Both the position numbers and the translations under genes were made by a program. The notes below the pieces were generated by a model that was given only the letters and a program-made list of their open reading frames with translations, did no database searches and was not told the origin of the DNA. 64,000 nucleotides of DNA, taken from contig NC_135163.1 of the NCBI RefSeq assembly GCF_050948215.1, positions 3,844,001 to 3,908,000 on the forward strand, in the 5' to 3' direction. This stretch comes from Halictus rubicundus. Taxonomy: Eukaryota; Arthropoda; Insecta; Hymenoptera; Halictidae. Shown here piece after piece: positions 1 to 12,901 of this stretch (its first letter is position 1; each line of letters starts with the position of its first letter).

Positions 1-891
1 CTTCGTTCCCCTTCCACGGGGCCACTCTTCCCGTTGGTCGGTTCTTTCAGCGAGCATCGGAAGCGTAAACGTTAAAACGCCTCCAAATATTATTAATTCG
101 CGCCCATTTCCCTGGCACTTACTCTGTTCATTAAGCCCATTTGCTCCGCACGGTTCTTCCGGGCGCGCATCGAGTGCTCCTTCGCGATGTATGGCAACGC
201 GAAAACATAATTGCTCGGCCCAAGCGTTCGCAAACCGGCAGCCACCGATCTCGACGATTTTTTAATGCATTAACATGGTCATCTGACATGATCATTTAAG
301 GCATTGCCAGGGTCATCTGACGTAAGCTCGGTCGAGCTAACGCTCAATTCAGCTCTCAGCTCCAGGTTCGCTCGATTTGGCCTAATGTAGGTACTAATGA
401 AGCAGCAGTGAACTATTCGTGTCACCACGAATAAATGGAAACACTGCAAATAACGGAAGCAGGCCACGTCCAGAATAAATTCCAGATCGATTGTTCGAAC
501 CCAATAACTATTCGATAAACATCGTGGAATTTTTGGTGGGCCTGACCCGTTAATGTTTACATAAAAAGTCACACAATTTAAAGCAAAAACGCTCGCTTTT
601 ATCCTCTCACAACACCGCCTTTAACGGGAGGAACAAATTTGGAATTTTTTTTTTTTGGTCTATGTAAATTTTACGAAAATGAACAAAATCTCGTTGCAAA
701 CATAAACTCGAGACTGTATCGGGGCTGTTAGGGAAATCGAACGCATTGTTTCGAAAATGTGCGTCGGTGTTCGCAGAAAAACCATTTCCAATTTCATAAA
801 ATAAACGATTGAAAAGCTCTGTCGAATTTGATGTGGGGTCGTTATGCTTTTCAGTGCGCAGTATGTTATTGAATAACTCGGCCAATAAAAA
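1..891. other. Unassigned single-copy sequence
   Basis: I see no conserved protein, RNA gene or repeat here. The open frames on the minus strand at 279-572 and 607-885 have no recognisable domain or codon bias. The segment ends at a GA microsatellite. Confidence 0.6.
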
Positions 892-932
892 CGAGAGAGA
901 GAGAGAGAGAGAGAGAGAGGAAGAGAGAGAAA
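892..932. repeat. (GA)n microsatellite
   Basis: About 40 bases of GA dinucleotide with a short GGAA interruption near the right end. This is simple sequence with no sign of function. Confidence 0.95.
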
Positions 933-1213
933 GGGTGGACCCGAAATAAAGAATGAACAGTGAACAGTGCAGATGGTATAATGTTTATAGAGGGTAGAAT
1001 TATTTGAACAAATTCAACGACGATAAGCGGAATTTTTGTTGGCCCGTCAACGCTGGAAATTTCATAACAACACTTATCCGAGGGGATTTAAATCCTTTTG
1101 ATAAATAAATTCGCATCACGGTCTGGCCGTTTTCAATAAAAACGGAACGAGCCGTGCCGAAAAAATTCTCGCCATTCGACATACGTGCACGCGTGTATGC
1201 GGATCTCTTTCCC

Positions 1214-1214
<1 letters not shown>

Positions 1215-1268
<54 letters not shown>
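1215..1268. repeat. (CT)n microsatellite
   Basis: Pyrimidine dinucleotide tract, preceded by a CCCTTT-rich stretch and followed by GTGTGT. It creates an artificial Ser-Leu-repeat open frame on the plus strand that should not be taken as a gene. Confidence 0.95.
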
Positions 1269-2011
1269 GTGTGTTGGTTACTCTCCGTTCGTCGAATTGC
1301 AGCGCACGTAAACGCGTGGGTAACGATTGAAAACGCGTTTCGAAATCGGAATCGGGGTCAGGATCTATCTTTCGCGTGTTCGCCGCTTATCGAGATCCGC
1401 GAAACCCGGACTCGTTTCTATATCCCGCCAGTAGTATTCATCGTGCTTGTAGCATAGTAAACCAGCAATGTTTCGAGGAAGCCCCCGGGTGGAATTCTAC
1501 GCGTGCTATTTTCGTTCGCCATTATCGCACGGGAGGAAGACGAAATGAACGAAAAATATCTGTCGCCGCCCGGAATTAACGTGCCTATCGATTTTCTCTC
1601 TTTTAATCGGAGATTATAAATGCGCTGATTTTCAATCCGGACGTTGCCTTCGCACACATCCGTCTCCTCGCGTTTCGTCGATGTGGGTAACTGTTGCGCA
1701 TGTGGGTAACCCCCTCGTCTGCCAATGGATCACTTCCACAATCTACGGTCGTTGATAAAGGAAATGGACACTTTTTGAAAACTGATAACTGTTTTAAAAT
1801 TTTTAAATAGAAGGATTAGTTTAGCGGGCGATGTACAAAACAGTTAAAAATCACCATTTGGTCGGAATTAAGAAAAATAAGTAATGGTTACCATTTTTAA
1901 CTTTTTCGTCTGTGCCTTTAATGAAAATTTGAAGTATCCCTTTTGTAGGTCAGAGTACGTTGTAAAGTACATTCATAAAGTTCCAGCAAAATTTCTGATG
2001 GTGCAATTAGT
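1269..2011. other. Unassigned sequence
   Basis: No gene recognised. A stretch of about 35 bases at 1765-1800 (ACTTTTTGAAAACTGATAAC and onward) resembles 58279-58313, so at least part of it is a dispersed repeat remnant. Confidence 0.5.
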
Positions 2012-2160
2012 GCAGAATTGTCATTAATGTTTCTTGAATTAGAAAATTTCTGTTAGTACACATACCGCAGAAATGACATTAATGTTTCTTGAACCAGAAA
2101 ACGTCCTGTACTTGAGTACGGTATTTTGAAATACTGTAGAAATGACATTAATGTTTGTTG
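2012..2160. repeat. Short irregular tandem repeat, three units
   Basis: Three units share the core GAAATGACATTAATGTTTST at about 2012, 2067 and 2136. Spacing is 55-70 bases and the between-unit sequence differs. It may be the inside of an old transposable element. No coding potential. Confidence 0.6.
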
Positions 2161-2234
2161 ATGTAATTTCTGAATTTAAAAAGGTGTGGGAGTATGGCAG
2201 AAAATGCATGCACCAACTAGTCAGCAGCTCTTAG

Positions 2235-2371
2235 ATATACAGGGTGTCCCAAAAAATGTGTTCACAGTTTGAATGATTATAACTTCAGTTTTTATTCTCA
2301 TATAACTAATGTTTAAATTACAAAAAAATCTACATTCAACAGGGTATACATTTCTTGGAACGCCCCGTATA
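2235..2371. mobile_element. Family K miniature element (TACAGGGTGTCCCA ends)
   Basis: A 137-bp segment bounded by imperfect terminal inverted repeats. The left end reads TATACAGGGTGTCCCAAAAA and the right end, reverse complemented, reads TATACGGGGCGTTCCAAGAA; about 20 of the first 24 positions match. It is too short to encode a transposase, so it is a non-autonomous element. A longer relative lies at 55102-55427, and single decayed ends are visible near 10906 and 58931. Confidence 0.6.
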
Positions 2372-3215
2372 CAAAGCGTATACTCGTCACGAAATAAAAT
2401 TAATTGCTTGCGATTTACGCTAAAATGTTCAGTAAGAACTAAAACCTATTCGCAATTCTCGGACAATTTAGAATACCTTGTGCCAAGGACGAACCAAAGA
2501 GATAAAAGAAACTGAAGTGCGATCGATAAAAAATTGTAAAATCGTTGCGCGACCCACTTTCATGATGCCGCATACAGCTAATCTCTTAAGGTTAAACAGA
2601 ACGCGTGACCGGCGAAAATTTCGAAGCAAGCTCTTGTTTCGCAATTGTTCACAGTTGTTGTAGGTAGAACCGTTGATCGTAACGGTGTGTGTCCTTGAGG
2701 TTTTATTGCATAGCGCTCGGCCGCTCGAGCTGAAATTCGATATTCAGTTAAAACTTTGGTTTACTCTTTGTCACGGCACCGCGGGGGATTTGCCGGAACT
2801 AATCCCCGCACTATAATCCATGTAAATGACGAAGCGAAGTGTAAACACCGCGTTGAAGGCTGCCCGCGAAATAAAATGTCAGACTACGCGAGAGAAGAAT
2901 TCCCGAGATCTCTGCGAATTTCATATCAATCTCGAGAGAGTTAATTACGTTTTTCATTGCCGGTTACCCTGGGGGAGAGGGGAGTTGGAGAGGGGCAAAG
3001 GGGGAAGAGGGCGTGTCTTGTCTCAGTTTTTCCAGCGGACCGTGTAATTTCTCATGTTTGGTTAATTCTTGAACATAAACACACGGGATAATTTCCCGTG
3101 GTTCGCCTCAAACGAATAGGATGAAGTGCGCGGGCGGGTTTGCACGGAAGTTCCGCGATTAACGTGGATAAACGGCAGAAAGGTAGAGGGAGAGGCGGTT
3201 GAATGGAGCTTCCGC
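2372..3215. other. Unassigned sequence
   Basis: No gene or repeat recognised. The short open frames here overlap one another in several frames and carry no domain. Confidence 0.5.
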
Positions 3216-3247
3216 TTTCTCTCTCTCTCTCTCTCTCTTTTTTCTCT
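3216..3247. repeat. (TC)n microsatellite
   Basis: About 30 bases of TC dinucleotide. Purine-rich sequence follows on the same strand. Serine- and leucine-rich or arginine- and glutamate-rich frames across it are artefacts. Confidence 0.9.
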
Positions 3248-3717
3248 CCTCTTCCGCGAGATGAGAGACAACGGGACAACCAGAGCCGGAAAGGAGAGCA
3301 AATGGCGCGAAGGAAAGGACGGGAAAAGTCTCTTCATAAAAGTCTCGGCAGCGATAGGGAGAGGACGCGACGCGACGGGCCGCTGCAACGAAGAACCGAG
3401 CGAAAGCAATTTGTATTAATTTCGCCGGAATTAGGAGTTACGCCTTGGGCTGCAATTAAAATTTGCATAAACAAATTTCGCTCGTCGGTTTAAGCCCGGC
3501 TGAGAAAGATCGTTGGCGAGCCCTTCCTCCTCGAGCCGATCTCCCTTCCGATTCTCTGTCAACCCATCGCTCTGTGTATTTAGGTACAAGTGTCCGATTG
3601 CAATCTGTACACTGTGTATATTGCAGCACACTGTATAAACAGCAAAAACAAAAACCAATTCTATGTATCACATTGATACTTGCTGTAACAAAAATTATAC
3701 TATAATAAAAATGCGTA
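3248..3717. other. Unassigned sequence
   Basis: No recognisable feature before the Family A fragment that follows. Confidence 0.5.
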
Positions 3718-3852
3718 TACAGTGTCTACTCGATACATGTCCAAAACGCGGGTCTAGCCACGGACATATATCGGCGAGGAGATACTCTCGAGCTTCTTGG
3801 CCCCTCACGAGGTATACCCCGCGGCAGTGGGGATAGTTCTGGGACTTTTATA
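3718..3852 (-). mobile_element. Family A foldback element, truncated
   Basis: Minus-orientation copy. It starts at TA followed by CAGTGTCTACTCGATACATG, continues through the subterminal inverted motif (GGACATATATCGG) and the AGCTTCTTGGCCCCTCACGA core, and stops inside the left arm at GGGACTTTTATA. The distal 25-35 bases, including the left terminal repeat, are missing. A short TATACTG-rich stretch follows. Confidence 0.8.
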
Positions 3853-4692
3853 CTGCAATTTTATACTGTATTTATACTGCAATATATTTGTATTACTATT
3901 CAAAGCATAGAACGTAGAAATCAAAATTGTATTGTTGTCCGAATATTTTTGTGACCAACTCTGTAAGCACTATTAGGATTTCCGACGAGTAAAAGGTTCC
4001 CAGGATTTCTTGCAAAATTATGGATGGCGTCAACAAGCAGCGGTAGGAGACCCTACAGGGTGACCCAATAAATTCGGTACACAATCCAGATGGGAAAGCG
4101 TTGTAACAACTAATTGCTTTTCAGACGCGTGTCGTGTTTCATTCTGGCCACCCGCGAAAGAGTCTCGCAAACTCGTTTACCCTTATTATCGGAGTTTACC
4201 GATTTCTCCGAGGCCAAGTTCGCTCGCACGGCATGATTAAAGCTCGCGGACACTTCTGAAAATTTGATAACGAAACGACCGAACGTCTGTTGCGTCATCG
4301 AATTTAATTATCAAACTCGTCCATTCGGCTGAATTCTCCTGTTCGAAAGAAAAGTGGATTCAACAGTCGGAAAAGTGGGTCGTTCGAAGATGTTGCGCGC
4401 AGCCGAAGAGTCCTTCAGCTTCGGCTAAATAAGGTACAATCGCGATCTGATTCTTTGGCAGATGCGCGACAACGCTTTCTAGAGCACAGGCGAGTCTCCG
4501 CTGTGTGAACTAATTGTGTGTCCGATCACATTTAAATGTCGCATGCTTTTCTGAAAATTCAACTAAATATGTTGAGATTTTTTAATATGTTATCGAATCA
4601 GCTGAACTCCGTTTTCAAAATTATGAATGCCTTGAAATGGTGCATCTTCGTTACCACTGTTACAAGTTTCATTCCATTCGTCGCGTAGCAAT
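3853..4692. other. Unassigned sequence
   Basis: No gene recognised. It has no similarity to the satellite monomer that begins at its right edge, so that edge is an array boundary. Confidence 0.5.
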
Positions 4693-6066
4693 GAATTTTT
4701 TCTCAAGCACCCCCTTGAGCTACACCTACCAAAAAATTCAGACGTAACGCTCTATTACTGATCTGTGTTGTGCAAAAATTCTAAATATGTCGACTTAGTG
4801 GATCAATATTTAAAAAATGCAATATCTATAGCAGTGTACGCCCTTCAGGCGGAAGCACGTCGTCTTATCGAATTTTTTCTCAAGCACCCCCTTGAGCGAC
4901 ACCTTCAAAAAAATTTAGATGTAACGCTCTATTACTGATCTGTGTTGTGCAAAAAATCCAAGTACGTCGGTTTTGTGCAACAATGTTTAAAAAATGCAAT
5001 ATTTGTACCAGTCTACGGCCTGCCAGGCGGAAGCACTTCGTATTATCGAATTTTTTCTCAAGCATCCCCTTGGGCGACACCTTCCAAAAAATTTAGATGT
5101 AACGCTCTATTACTGATCCGTGTTGTGCAAAAAATCCAAATATGTCGGTTTAGTGGAACAATATTTAAAAAATGCAATATTTGTACCAGTGTACGGCCTG
5201 CCAGGCAGAAGCATGTCGTCTTATCGAATTTTTTCTCAAGCACCCCCTTGAGCGACACCTACCAAAAAATTCAGACGTAACGCTCTATTACTGATCTGTG
5301 TTGTGCAAAAAATCCAAATATGTCGACTTAGTGGATCAATATTTAAAAAATGCAATATCTATAGCAGTGTATGGCCTGCCAGGTAGAAGCACTTCGTCTT
5401 ATCGAATTTTTTCTCAAGCACCCCCTTGAGCGACACCTACCAAAAAATTCAGGTGTAACACTCTATTACTGATCTGTGTTGTGCAAAAAATCCAAGTACG
5501 TCGGTTTAGTGCAACAATGTTTAAAAAATGCAATATTTGTACCAGTGTATGGCCTGCCAGGTAGAAGCACTTCGTCTTATCGAATTTTTTCTCAAGCACC
5601 CCCTTGAGCGACACCTACCAAAAAATTCAGGTGTAACACTCTATTACTGATCTGTGTTGTGCAAAAAATCCAAGTACGTCGGTTTAGTGCAACAATGTTT
5701 AAAAAATGCAATATTTGTACCAGTGTATGGCCTGCCAGGTAGAAGCACTTCGTCTTATCGAATTTTTTCTCAAGCACCCCCTTGAGCGACACCTACCAAA
5801 AAATTCAGGTGTAACGCTCTATTACTGATCTGTGTTGTGCAAAAAATCCAAATATGTCGACTTAGTGGATCAATATTTAAAAAATGCAATATCTGTACCA
5901 GTGTACACCCTTCAGGCGGAAGCACGTCGTCTTATCGAATTTTTTCTCAAGCATCCCCTTGGGTTACACCTTCCAAAAAATTCAGGTGTAACACTCTATT
6001 ACTGATCTGTGTTGTGCAAAAAATCCAAGTACGTTGGTTTCGTGGAACAGCGTTTAAAAAATGCGA
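4693..6066. repeat. 178-bp satellite array, about 7.7 monomers
   Basis: The landmark AATTTTTTCTCAAGC occurs at about 4694, 4871, 5049, 5227, 5405, 5583, 5761 and 5939, a constant 177-178-base period. Each monomer holds a conserved small inverted repeat (CTCAAG-CACCCC-CTTGAG) and CTATTACTGATCTGTGTTGT. The monomers starting at 5405 and 5583 look identical, while others differ at many sites. Variants carrying ATATGTCGACTTAGTGGATC recur at 4693, 5227 and 5761, a 534-base spacing, which hints at a three-monomer higher-order unit. The last monomer is cut within AAAAAATGC at about 6062. The period is not a multiple of three, and the 66-residue minus-strand frames across each monomer are by-products. 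The monomer length is close to one nucleosome repeat, but whether this is a pericentromeric satellite cannot be told from one array. Confidence 0.95.
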
Positions 6067-6932
6067 ACTCTGCGCGTGGCCCGGGAACTATTTGCAGAAT
6101 CGCGGCTCGAGAGAAAGGAGCAGAAAAGTAAATTCTCGAAATTCCCTGGGATTCCCGGCTACGGGGCAAACGAATCTAACAGTCGAACCGGTTGGATACC
6201 AGTTGCGATTATTCCGGCTTTGAAGATGTTGGGAGGCAGGGGCGCGGGGCGTCGCGTCGCGTCGCGCGTCGACGAGAGTCAAAGCAGTGCGCGCGGGGCT
6301 CATCGCGCTTTATGCTTCCGGAACGCCCTTGGGGTGGCTAAGGGTAAAATTACGTTTCTGCATTAGCGTTCGAGTTCAACCGGGCTTGGAAGTTCGTCGA
6401 AGAAAGAGAGGAGGCAAGAACAACGGGGTCTGTGCGCGCGTGGGGGGGGGCACTGGTGCTGGAGGGCAGGCATCCAGTCAGCTGGCGAGCAAAGGGGACA
6501 GAACAGGATAAAAGAAAATCGGGGGGTGGGACAATGTGGAGAATTGCTGGCTATGGGATGGGGCACGGGGAACGGTGAAAGAGACAGCTTCGAACGAGAG
6601 CCACTTCACGAACTCCGGTTCCCAACGGGCGAACCAAACGGTTCATTTCCCGCATCTAATCAAGGGGATTAGACAGTTAAAAATTCGATTTCATACGGTT
6701 TTCGATATCCCCTTCTACGGGAAAAATCCTGTTCTTCCGAAAAAAGTCGATTTCTTTTGTAGAATATGGTAGTTTAATTGTTTCCAAATTTCTCCGTAAA
6801 ATCTTGAGATGGAACTCATAGTATTCTCGGAGTTGCTGACTAACAAAAATCGTTTTCGGACAACAACAGACAAGACGTCACTAAGGTGATCCTATTTAAT
6901 CTTTCAATAATTGAGGAAATTGGTTCCTGTTA
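6067..6932. other. Unassigned GC-rich sequence
   Basis: GC content rises abruptly at the end of the satellite. A GCGTC pentamer run sits near 6249-6274 and a G-rich stretch near 6440-6450. The several overlapping open frames are consequences of high GC and show no domain. Confidence 0.5.
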
Positions 6933-7138
6933 TTAACACCTAAACCTACCACTGTCAAAATAACCGGTTTTATATTTTAGAATCAATGATACTATAAAAA
7001 TTCATTTAGGGAAAATAGTCGAATAAATTTCCTTGTCCGAGCATTTATTCTATTGAAAATTACGGACAGATAAATTTAGGGTTGCCATTTTTATAAGACA
7101 ATATTTACCAGATACTGCTAATCCTTGGTATGTTCAAC
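6933..7138 (+). mobile_element. Family F miniature element, decayed
   Basis: Starts at TTAA followed by CACCTAAACCTACCACTGTC. It matches 44858-45072 along its length, including AATTTCCTTGTCCRAGCATT, GGGTTGCCATTT and GACAATATTTACCAGAT. The right terminal repeat is degraded to CTTGGTATGTTCAAC. TTAA ends suggest a piggyBac-type non-autonomous element. Confidence 0.65.
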
Positions 7139-8950
<1,812 letters not shown>

Positions 8951-9137
8951 TACAGTCTTTTCTCGATATATGTCGCAAATACTTGGTTCATAAAAGTCGC
9001 AGAGCTGTCCCCACTGCCGCGCGGTATACACCGTCAGGGGCCAAGAAGCTCGAGAGACCTCGAAGAATAGTACCTCCTGGCCGATATATGTCCGTGGCTA
9101 GTCCCGTGTTTTGGACATATATCGAATAAGCACTGTA
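8951..9137 (+). mobile_element. Family A foldback element, complete
   Basis: Reference copy, 187 bases with its flanks. TA dinucleotides at both ends flank terminal inverted repeats of about 22 bases: left CAGTCTTTTCTCGATATATG, right (reverse complemented) CAGTGCTTATTCGATATATG. About 45 bases inside the right end, CGATATATGTCC faces GGACATATATCG of the right terminus, giving a 12-13-bp stem with a loop under 20 bases. The centre holds CCCCACTGCCGCG, a GGTATACC-type palindrome (mutated here) and CTCGAG. TA flanks with a CAGT start fit the Tc1/mariner superfamily, pogo/Tigger-like in form. It has no coding capacity. Confidence 0.85.
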
Positions 9138-9226
9138 CAAGTATTCCTCGACCACGAGAGGATGGCACGGAGGAACTAGTAGGTATGTATACCCCACTAC
9201 CAGATAACCCTACTTCTCGTTACTAG

Positions 9227-9413
9227 TACAGTATTTTCTCGATGTATGTCGCAAATGCTTAGCTGATAAAAGTCGCAGAATTATCTCCATTGTCGCGAGG
9301 TATACCCCGTCAGGGGCCAAGAAGCTCGAGAGACCTCAAAGAATAGTCCCTCCTGGCCGATATATGTCCGTGCCTAGACCCGTGTTTTGGACATAAATCG
9401 AATAGGCACTGTA
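9227..9413 (+). mobile_element. Family A foldback element, array copy 2
   Basis: Same length as copy 1. The left motif is CTCGATGTATGTC and the right motif ACATAAATCGA, so each palindrome arm carries a point change. TA flanks are present on both sides. Confidence 0.85.
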
Positions 9414-9502
9414 CAAGTATTCCCCGACCACGAGAGGATGGCACGGAGGAACTAGTAGGTATGTATACCGCACTACCAGATAACCCTACTTCTCGTTATA
9501 AG

Positions 9503-9721
9503 TACAGTATTTTCTCGATGTATGTCGCAAATGCTTAGCTGATAAAAGTCGCAGAATTATCTCCATTGCCGCAGGGTATACCCCGTGAAGGTTCAAGAAC
9601 CTAGAGAGTCCTTCGGTCGCCGAGGAGTGTAGGGTAGCGGGGATCAACGAATAATATCTTCTGGCCGATATATGTCCGTGAATAGACCCGTGTTTTGGAC
9701 AAATATCGTGTAAACACTGTA
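9503..9721 (+). mobile_element. Family A foldback element, array copy 3 (long form)
   Basis: A 219-base copy carrying about 30 extra central bases (GTCGCCGAGGAGTGTAGGGT and onward) between the CTCGAG-like site and the subterminal hairpin. The same extra block is seen in copies at 22903, 32014 and 50348, so the long form is a genuine subtype. Confidence 0.85.
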
Positions 9722-9810
9722 CAAGTATTCCTCGCTCACGAGAGAATGGCACAGAGGAACTTGTAGGTATGTATACCCCACTACCAGATATCCCTACTTC
9801 TCGTTACAAG

Positions 9811-9991
9811 CATTTCCTCGATATATGTCGCGAATGCCTGGCTGATAAAATTCTCAGAACTGTCCCCACTTCCGCGGGGTTTACACCGTGAGGGGCCAAG
9901 TAGCTCGAGAGACCTCGAAGAATAGTACCTCCTGGCCGATATATGTCCGTGGTTAGACCTGTATTTGGACATATATCGAGTAAACACTGTA
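9811..9991 (+). mobile_element. Family A foldback element, array copy 4
   Basis: The left tip is damaged: the TACAGT terminus is lost and the copy begins at CATTTCCTCGATATATGTCG. The right end with ACACTGTA is intact. Confidence 0.8.
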
Positions 9992-10075
9992 CAAGTAATC
10001 CTCGTCCACGAGAGGATGGCAGAGAGGAACTTGTAGGTATCTACACCCCCTGATATCCCTACTTCTCGTTACACG

Positions 10076-10140
10076 CATTTTCTCGATATATGTCGCGAAT
10101 ACCTGGCTAATAAAAGTCGCAGAACTATTCCCATTGCCTT
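10076..10140 (+). mobile_element. Family A foldback element, array copy 5 (truncated)
   Basis: Only the left terminal repeat and about 40 following bases remain, ending near CCCATTGCC. This is the right edge of the array. Confidence 0.75.
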
Positions 10141-10678
10141 TGGGGCCACTACTGTCCTTTTTTAAACGACAACACCTAGCTTCTAGGGGAGCTGTTATGC
10201 GTTTCACGAGACGCGTCGGTTGGGACGGAGATAAGTTGAGCTTGAGATTCAGGAGCTTAACGTGTTCGAGGAACACGTTCCAGGACTGCAACACCCGCGA
10301 TCCTTTCCACCCCTTCAGTCAATACGTCCGATCGAAATGTTCCTTGTCCTTTGTCGCGTCTCTACTTCTCTTGAATTCCCCAAACCGCTATCTCCTGACC
10401 CAGGAATAATCTCCTTATTCATTCCCGGTCACATGCTGCCCTCACCCTTTTCATCTCCGTTTCTCCGGTTCTTTCGTAGCCAGCGAAGCGAGCGCGCGAC
10501 AGCCGAGTATTTCATTCCGAGTAGACCAAAATTCTTCGGCAGCCGGGTTCCGACGGAGACGTCGCGAGTATGCGAATAAATAGCAGGGTGTTCGACGTCG
10601 GCGACAAAGGTAAAAGTTTATTATCACATCGAATGCCAGGCTATATTTAACTCGCGCTGTGTTTGGTCAAGAATAGTA
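10141..10678. other. Unassigned sequence
   Basis: No recognised feature between the array and the next Family A copy. Confidence 0.5.
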
Positions 10679-10834
10679 TTCAATGAACTCTCGATATATG
10701 TCAACAAAACGCGTCTTGCCAGCGTCGTGTATCCTCCACGAGATATACCCTAATATACTCCTCGACGTACGCGGTGATAATTCCGCGACTTTTATCATCG
10801 AGACCTTGGCGACATATAAAGAGAAATCACTGTA
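10679..10834 (-). mobile_element. Family A foldback element, diverged
   Basis: Minus-orientation copy. ACTCTCGATATATGTCAACA leads at the left, and GGCGACATATAAAGAGAAAT with CACTGTA closes at the right. The interior is shortened, and the CAACA after the motif marks the subtype also found at 32014 and 33528. Confidence 0.7.
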
Positions 10835-12596
10835 CCGTGTGGAACACGTACTATTACAGAAACTGATTTTGATTCAACGAAACGGAATATTATTTCTCGA
10901 GTGTTATACAGGGTGGGACATTTAGTACAGGTCACTTGAGCGACTCGCTTGCTTTTGAAGATGGCAAAAAATCGTGAAAATCGTAAATGCGTAAAGTTGA
11001 CAGTAACAGGAAACAATACTCCAGCGAACAAATGAGAACAGAAATGCAAAGAATCTCTTCTTCGCTTTTGTTATATTTTTTAAATTTCAAATAGAAACGC
11101 ATTGAGCGAACCTACGTTCATTTCGCACACAAATTCCCAAGTTTTCAATGGAATTTGTTGAACCACATAGCCACGGAAAATTACATTATAAAAAATCGCA
11201 TACTCATAAGTAGAATTAGAAATATTACATAAATAATTAACGCCGCAAAAATCAAGTGAACCTAACATTGTTTCAATTACATAATTCTCTCTCTTCTTCG
11301 ATAGTTTTCCACATAGTATTATCGAGTAACAAACAGATTCACTTATGAATTTCAGGAGACCAATATCCAATATATTGACGGCAAGAAAATGAGTTACATC
11401 GAGCGAACTCTATTATATTCTAAAAATCCGATAAAGTCGATTTTTCCATATTACGTGTATTCCGTAACGATGAACACAGGAAGTTGCCGTTTCCGGATAA
11501 TTTGGTTAGACAAATATGTCTGTTTTCCATGAGGGAATATCTGGGTCGTTGCATATGAATCACATTATATTCGTGTGTCTATGGAACGTTATAGCCCCCG
11601 GATATTTGATAATTGAACCGCGACTCGTTCCGGGCTACTAAACGAACTATCATTCCCGCTGGCATGGAGCGTTTAGTCCATTTCCCCGGGCGCGCGGTGG
11701 GCTCTTTTCAGGGTTCTTCCTCTTCCTTTCCCTCGGCGAGGTGAGCCCATTTAACCCTTTTGCGTGGTGCAGCACGGAAGCACAATTAGACCGGGCCGAA
11801 GGAAGGAAACCGTTGGAACGGCGGCGAAGCACGACGACGAAGACGAGCGAAAAGCGAAGCGCAACGAGTGCTGATTAATATCAGCTGACAATGCGGCCGC
11901 GTCTCCGTCTACTAAAACAGAAATATTAAAGAAAAAAAAAAAAAAAGAAAAACATCTTCGTCCGTTTGAGCCCGTGTTTTCGCTGCTCCGACGACGCCGA
12001 CGGTCCCTTCAATTTACAATCAACGCGCGGTTGTTCCCTCCTCCGTCCAGAGTTTATACATTATTTACAACGGTTCTTACTTTCCCGACGCGTCAACAAC
12101 GTCAAAGTGCGCGTTCAAAGGGCCGGGGCTACGTTGCCGGTAGAAAAGTAACACCGAAGAAGGATGATGACAAAGCAGCCGGCGAGTAAAGTGGCAGCGT
12201 AACGTGCCGTCAACAAAAGAAACTTCTCGCATTGCAGGATGGTAAAAGCGACGGGGGATAAATAAAAACACGGCGGCGCTCCGCGCGGCGCAGCAACAGC
12301 CTCGATAACCTGGACGTGCGGGAAGGATAAACGAGCGGACCGTGGCCATTTCCGAAAGCTTCCCCGAGTGAGGATCTAATGAACGCTCGAACGCTAGTTA
12401 AATTACGCGACTGTCCACCAGCGGCGCCGATAAAACGAAACGATCCTCTTCTTCTCGTCCCGCGCGCAGACGAACGAAGCAACCAGTTCCGGAAAAACGT
12501 CGCGTAAGTACAACTTTTTCCTACGAGTTCTGCTTGCGCTTTCCGCGATTGCACCGAGCATTTTTCCTCGGTCTCGTTAGTCGATTCTCGCTGGGC
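10835..12596. other. Unassigned sequence
   Basis: An isolated Family K-like end (TATACAGGGTGGGACA) lies near 10906 and a poly-A run near 11932-11948. The GC-rich frames around 11650-12550 overlap on both strands and have no recognised domain. Confidence 0.45.
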
Positions 12597-12715
12597 TACA
12601 GCGTTTACTCGATATATGTCTAAAATACGGGTCTAGCCACTGACATACATCGGGCAGGAGATACCGTGAATTTTCTATATATGTCGCCGAGGCATGGCCG
12701 GTAAGTGTCGCGGGT
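12597..12715. mobile_element. Rearranged Family A fragment
   Basis: A minus-orientation right end (TACAGCGTTTACTCGATATA to GGGCAGGAGATAC, 12597-12664) is joined directly to a plus-orientation left end (TTTTCTATATATGTCGCCGA, to about 12715). The element core is missing. The two pieces together are a head-to-head rearrangement or an internal deletion with inversion. Confidence 0.65.
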
Positions 12716-12901
12716 TTATAAACGTTTCCCGACCACAAAAATTAATCGATATAATATTTTGTAAATAGACTGCAGACTTTATGCACTTATGATGAAAATG
12801 GTTTGGTGTAATTTCAATTACTAAAAATATTACAAGAATTTACGAGTATTAATGCATTTCTTACAACTTAATAGAACCACTTAAAATGAAAATAAATTCC
12901 A

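Larger units (their letters stand above)
8951..10140 (+). repeat. Tandem array of Family A elements separated by a conserved spacer
   Basis: Five copies in the same orientation begin at about 8951, 9227, 9503, 9811 and 10076; the last is truncated. They are separated by an 84-89-base spacer at 9138-9226, 9414-9502, 9722-9810 and 9992-10075. The spacers are similar to each other, all starting CAAGTA and containing CCACGAGAGGATGGCA. The repeat unit is therefore element plus spacer, 260-305 bases. The same spacer joins the dimer at 50348-50813, but no spacer accompanies the single copies elsewhere. A transposon-derived satellite is the simplest reading. Confidence 0.9.

Noticed and set aside
4693..6066. 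Satellite read as a CRISPR-like array
   Set aside because: The whole 178-base unit is repeated. There are no unique spacers, and the context is eukaryotic.
4880..6223. Repeated 66-residue minus-strand frames and two longer plus-strand frames in the satellite
   Set aside because: They are translations of a 178-base repeat whose length is not a multiple of three. Identical frames reflect identical monomers, not a gene family.
9781..10294. Similar minus-strand frames in Family A copies (sharing HGHISARRYYS-like words)
   Set aside because: The words come from the conserved hairpin DNA. They shift frame between copies and break at small indels, so the conservation is at the DNA level.
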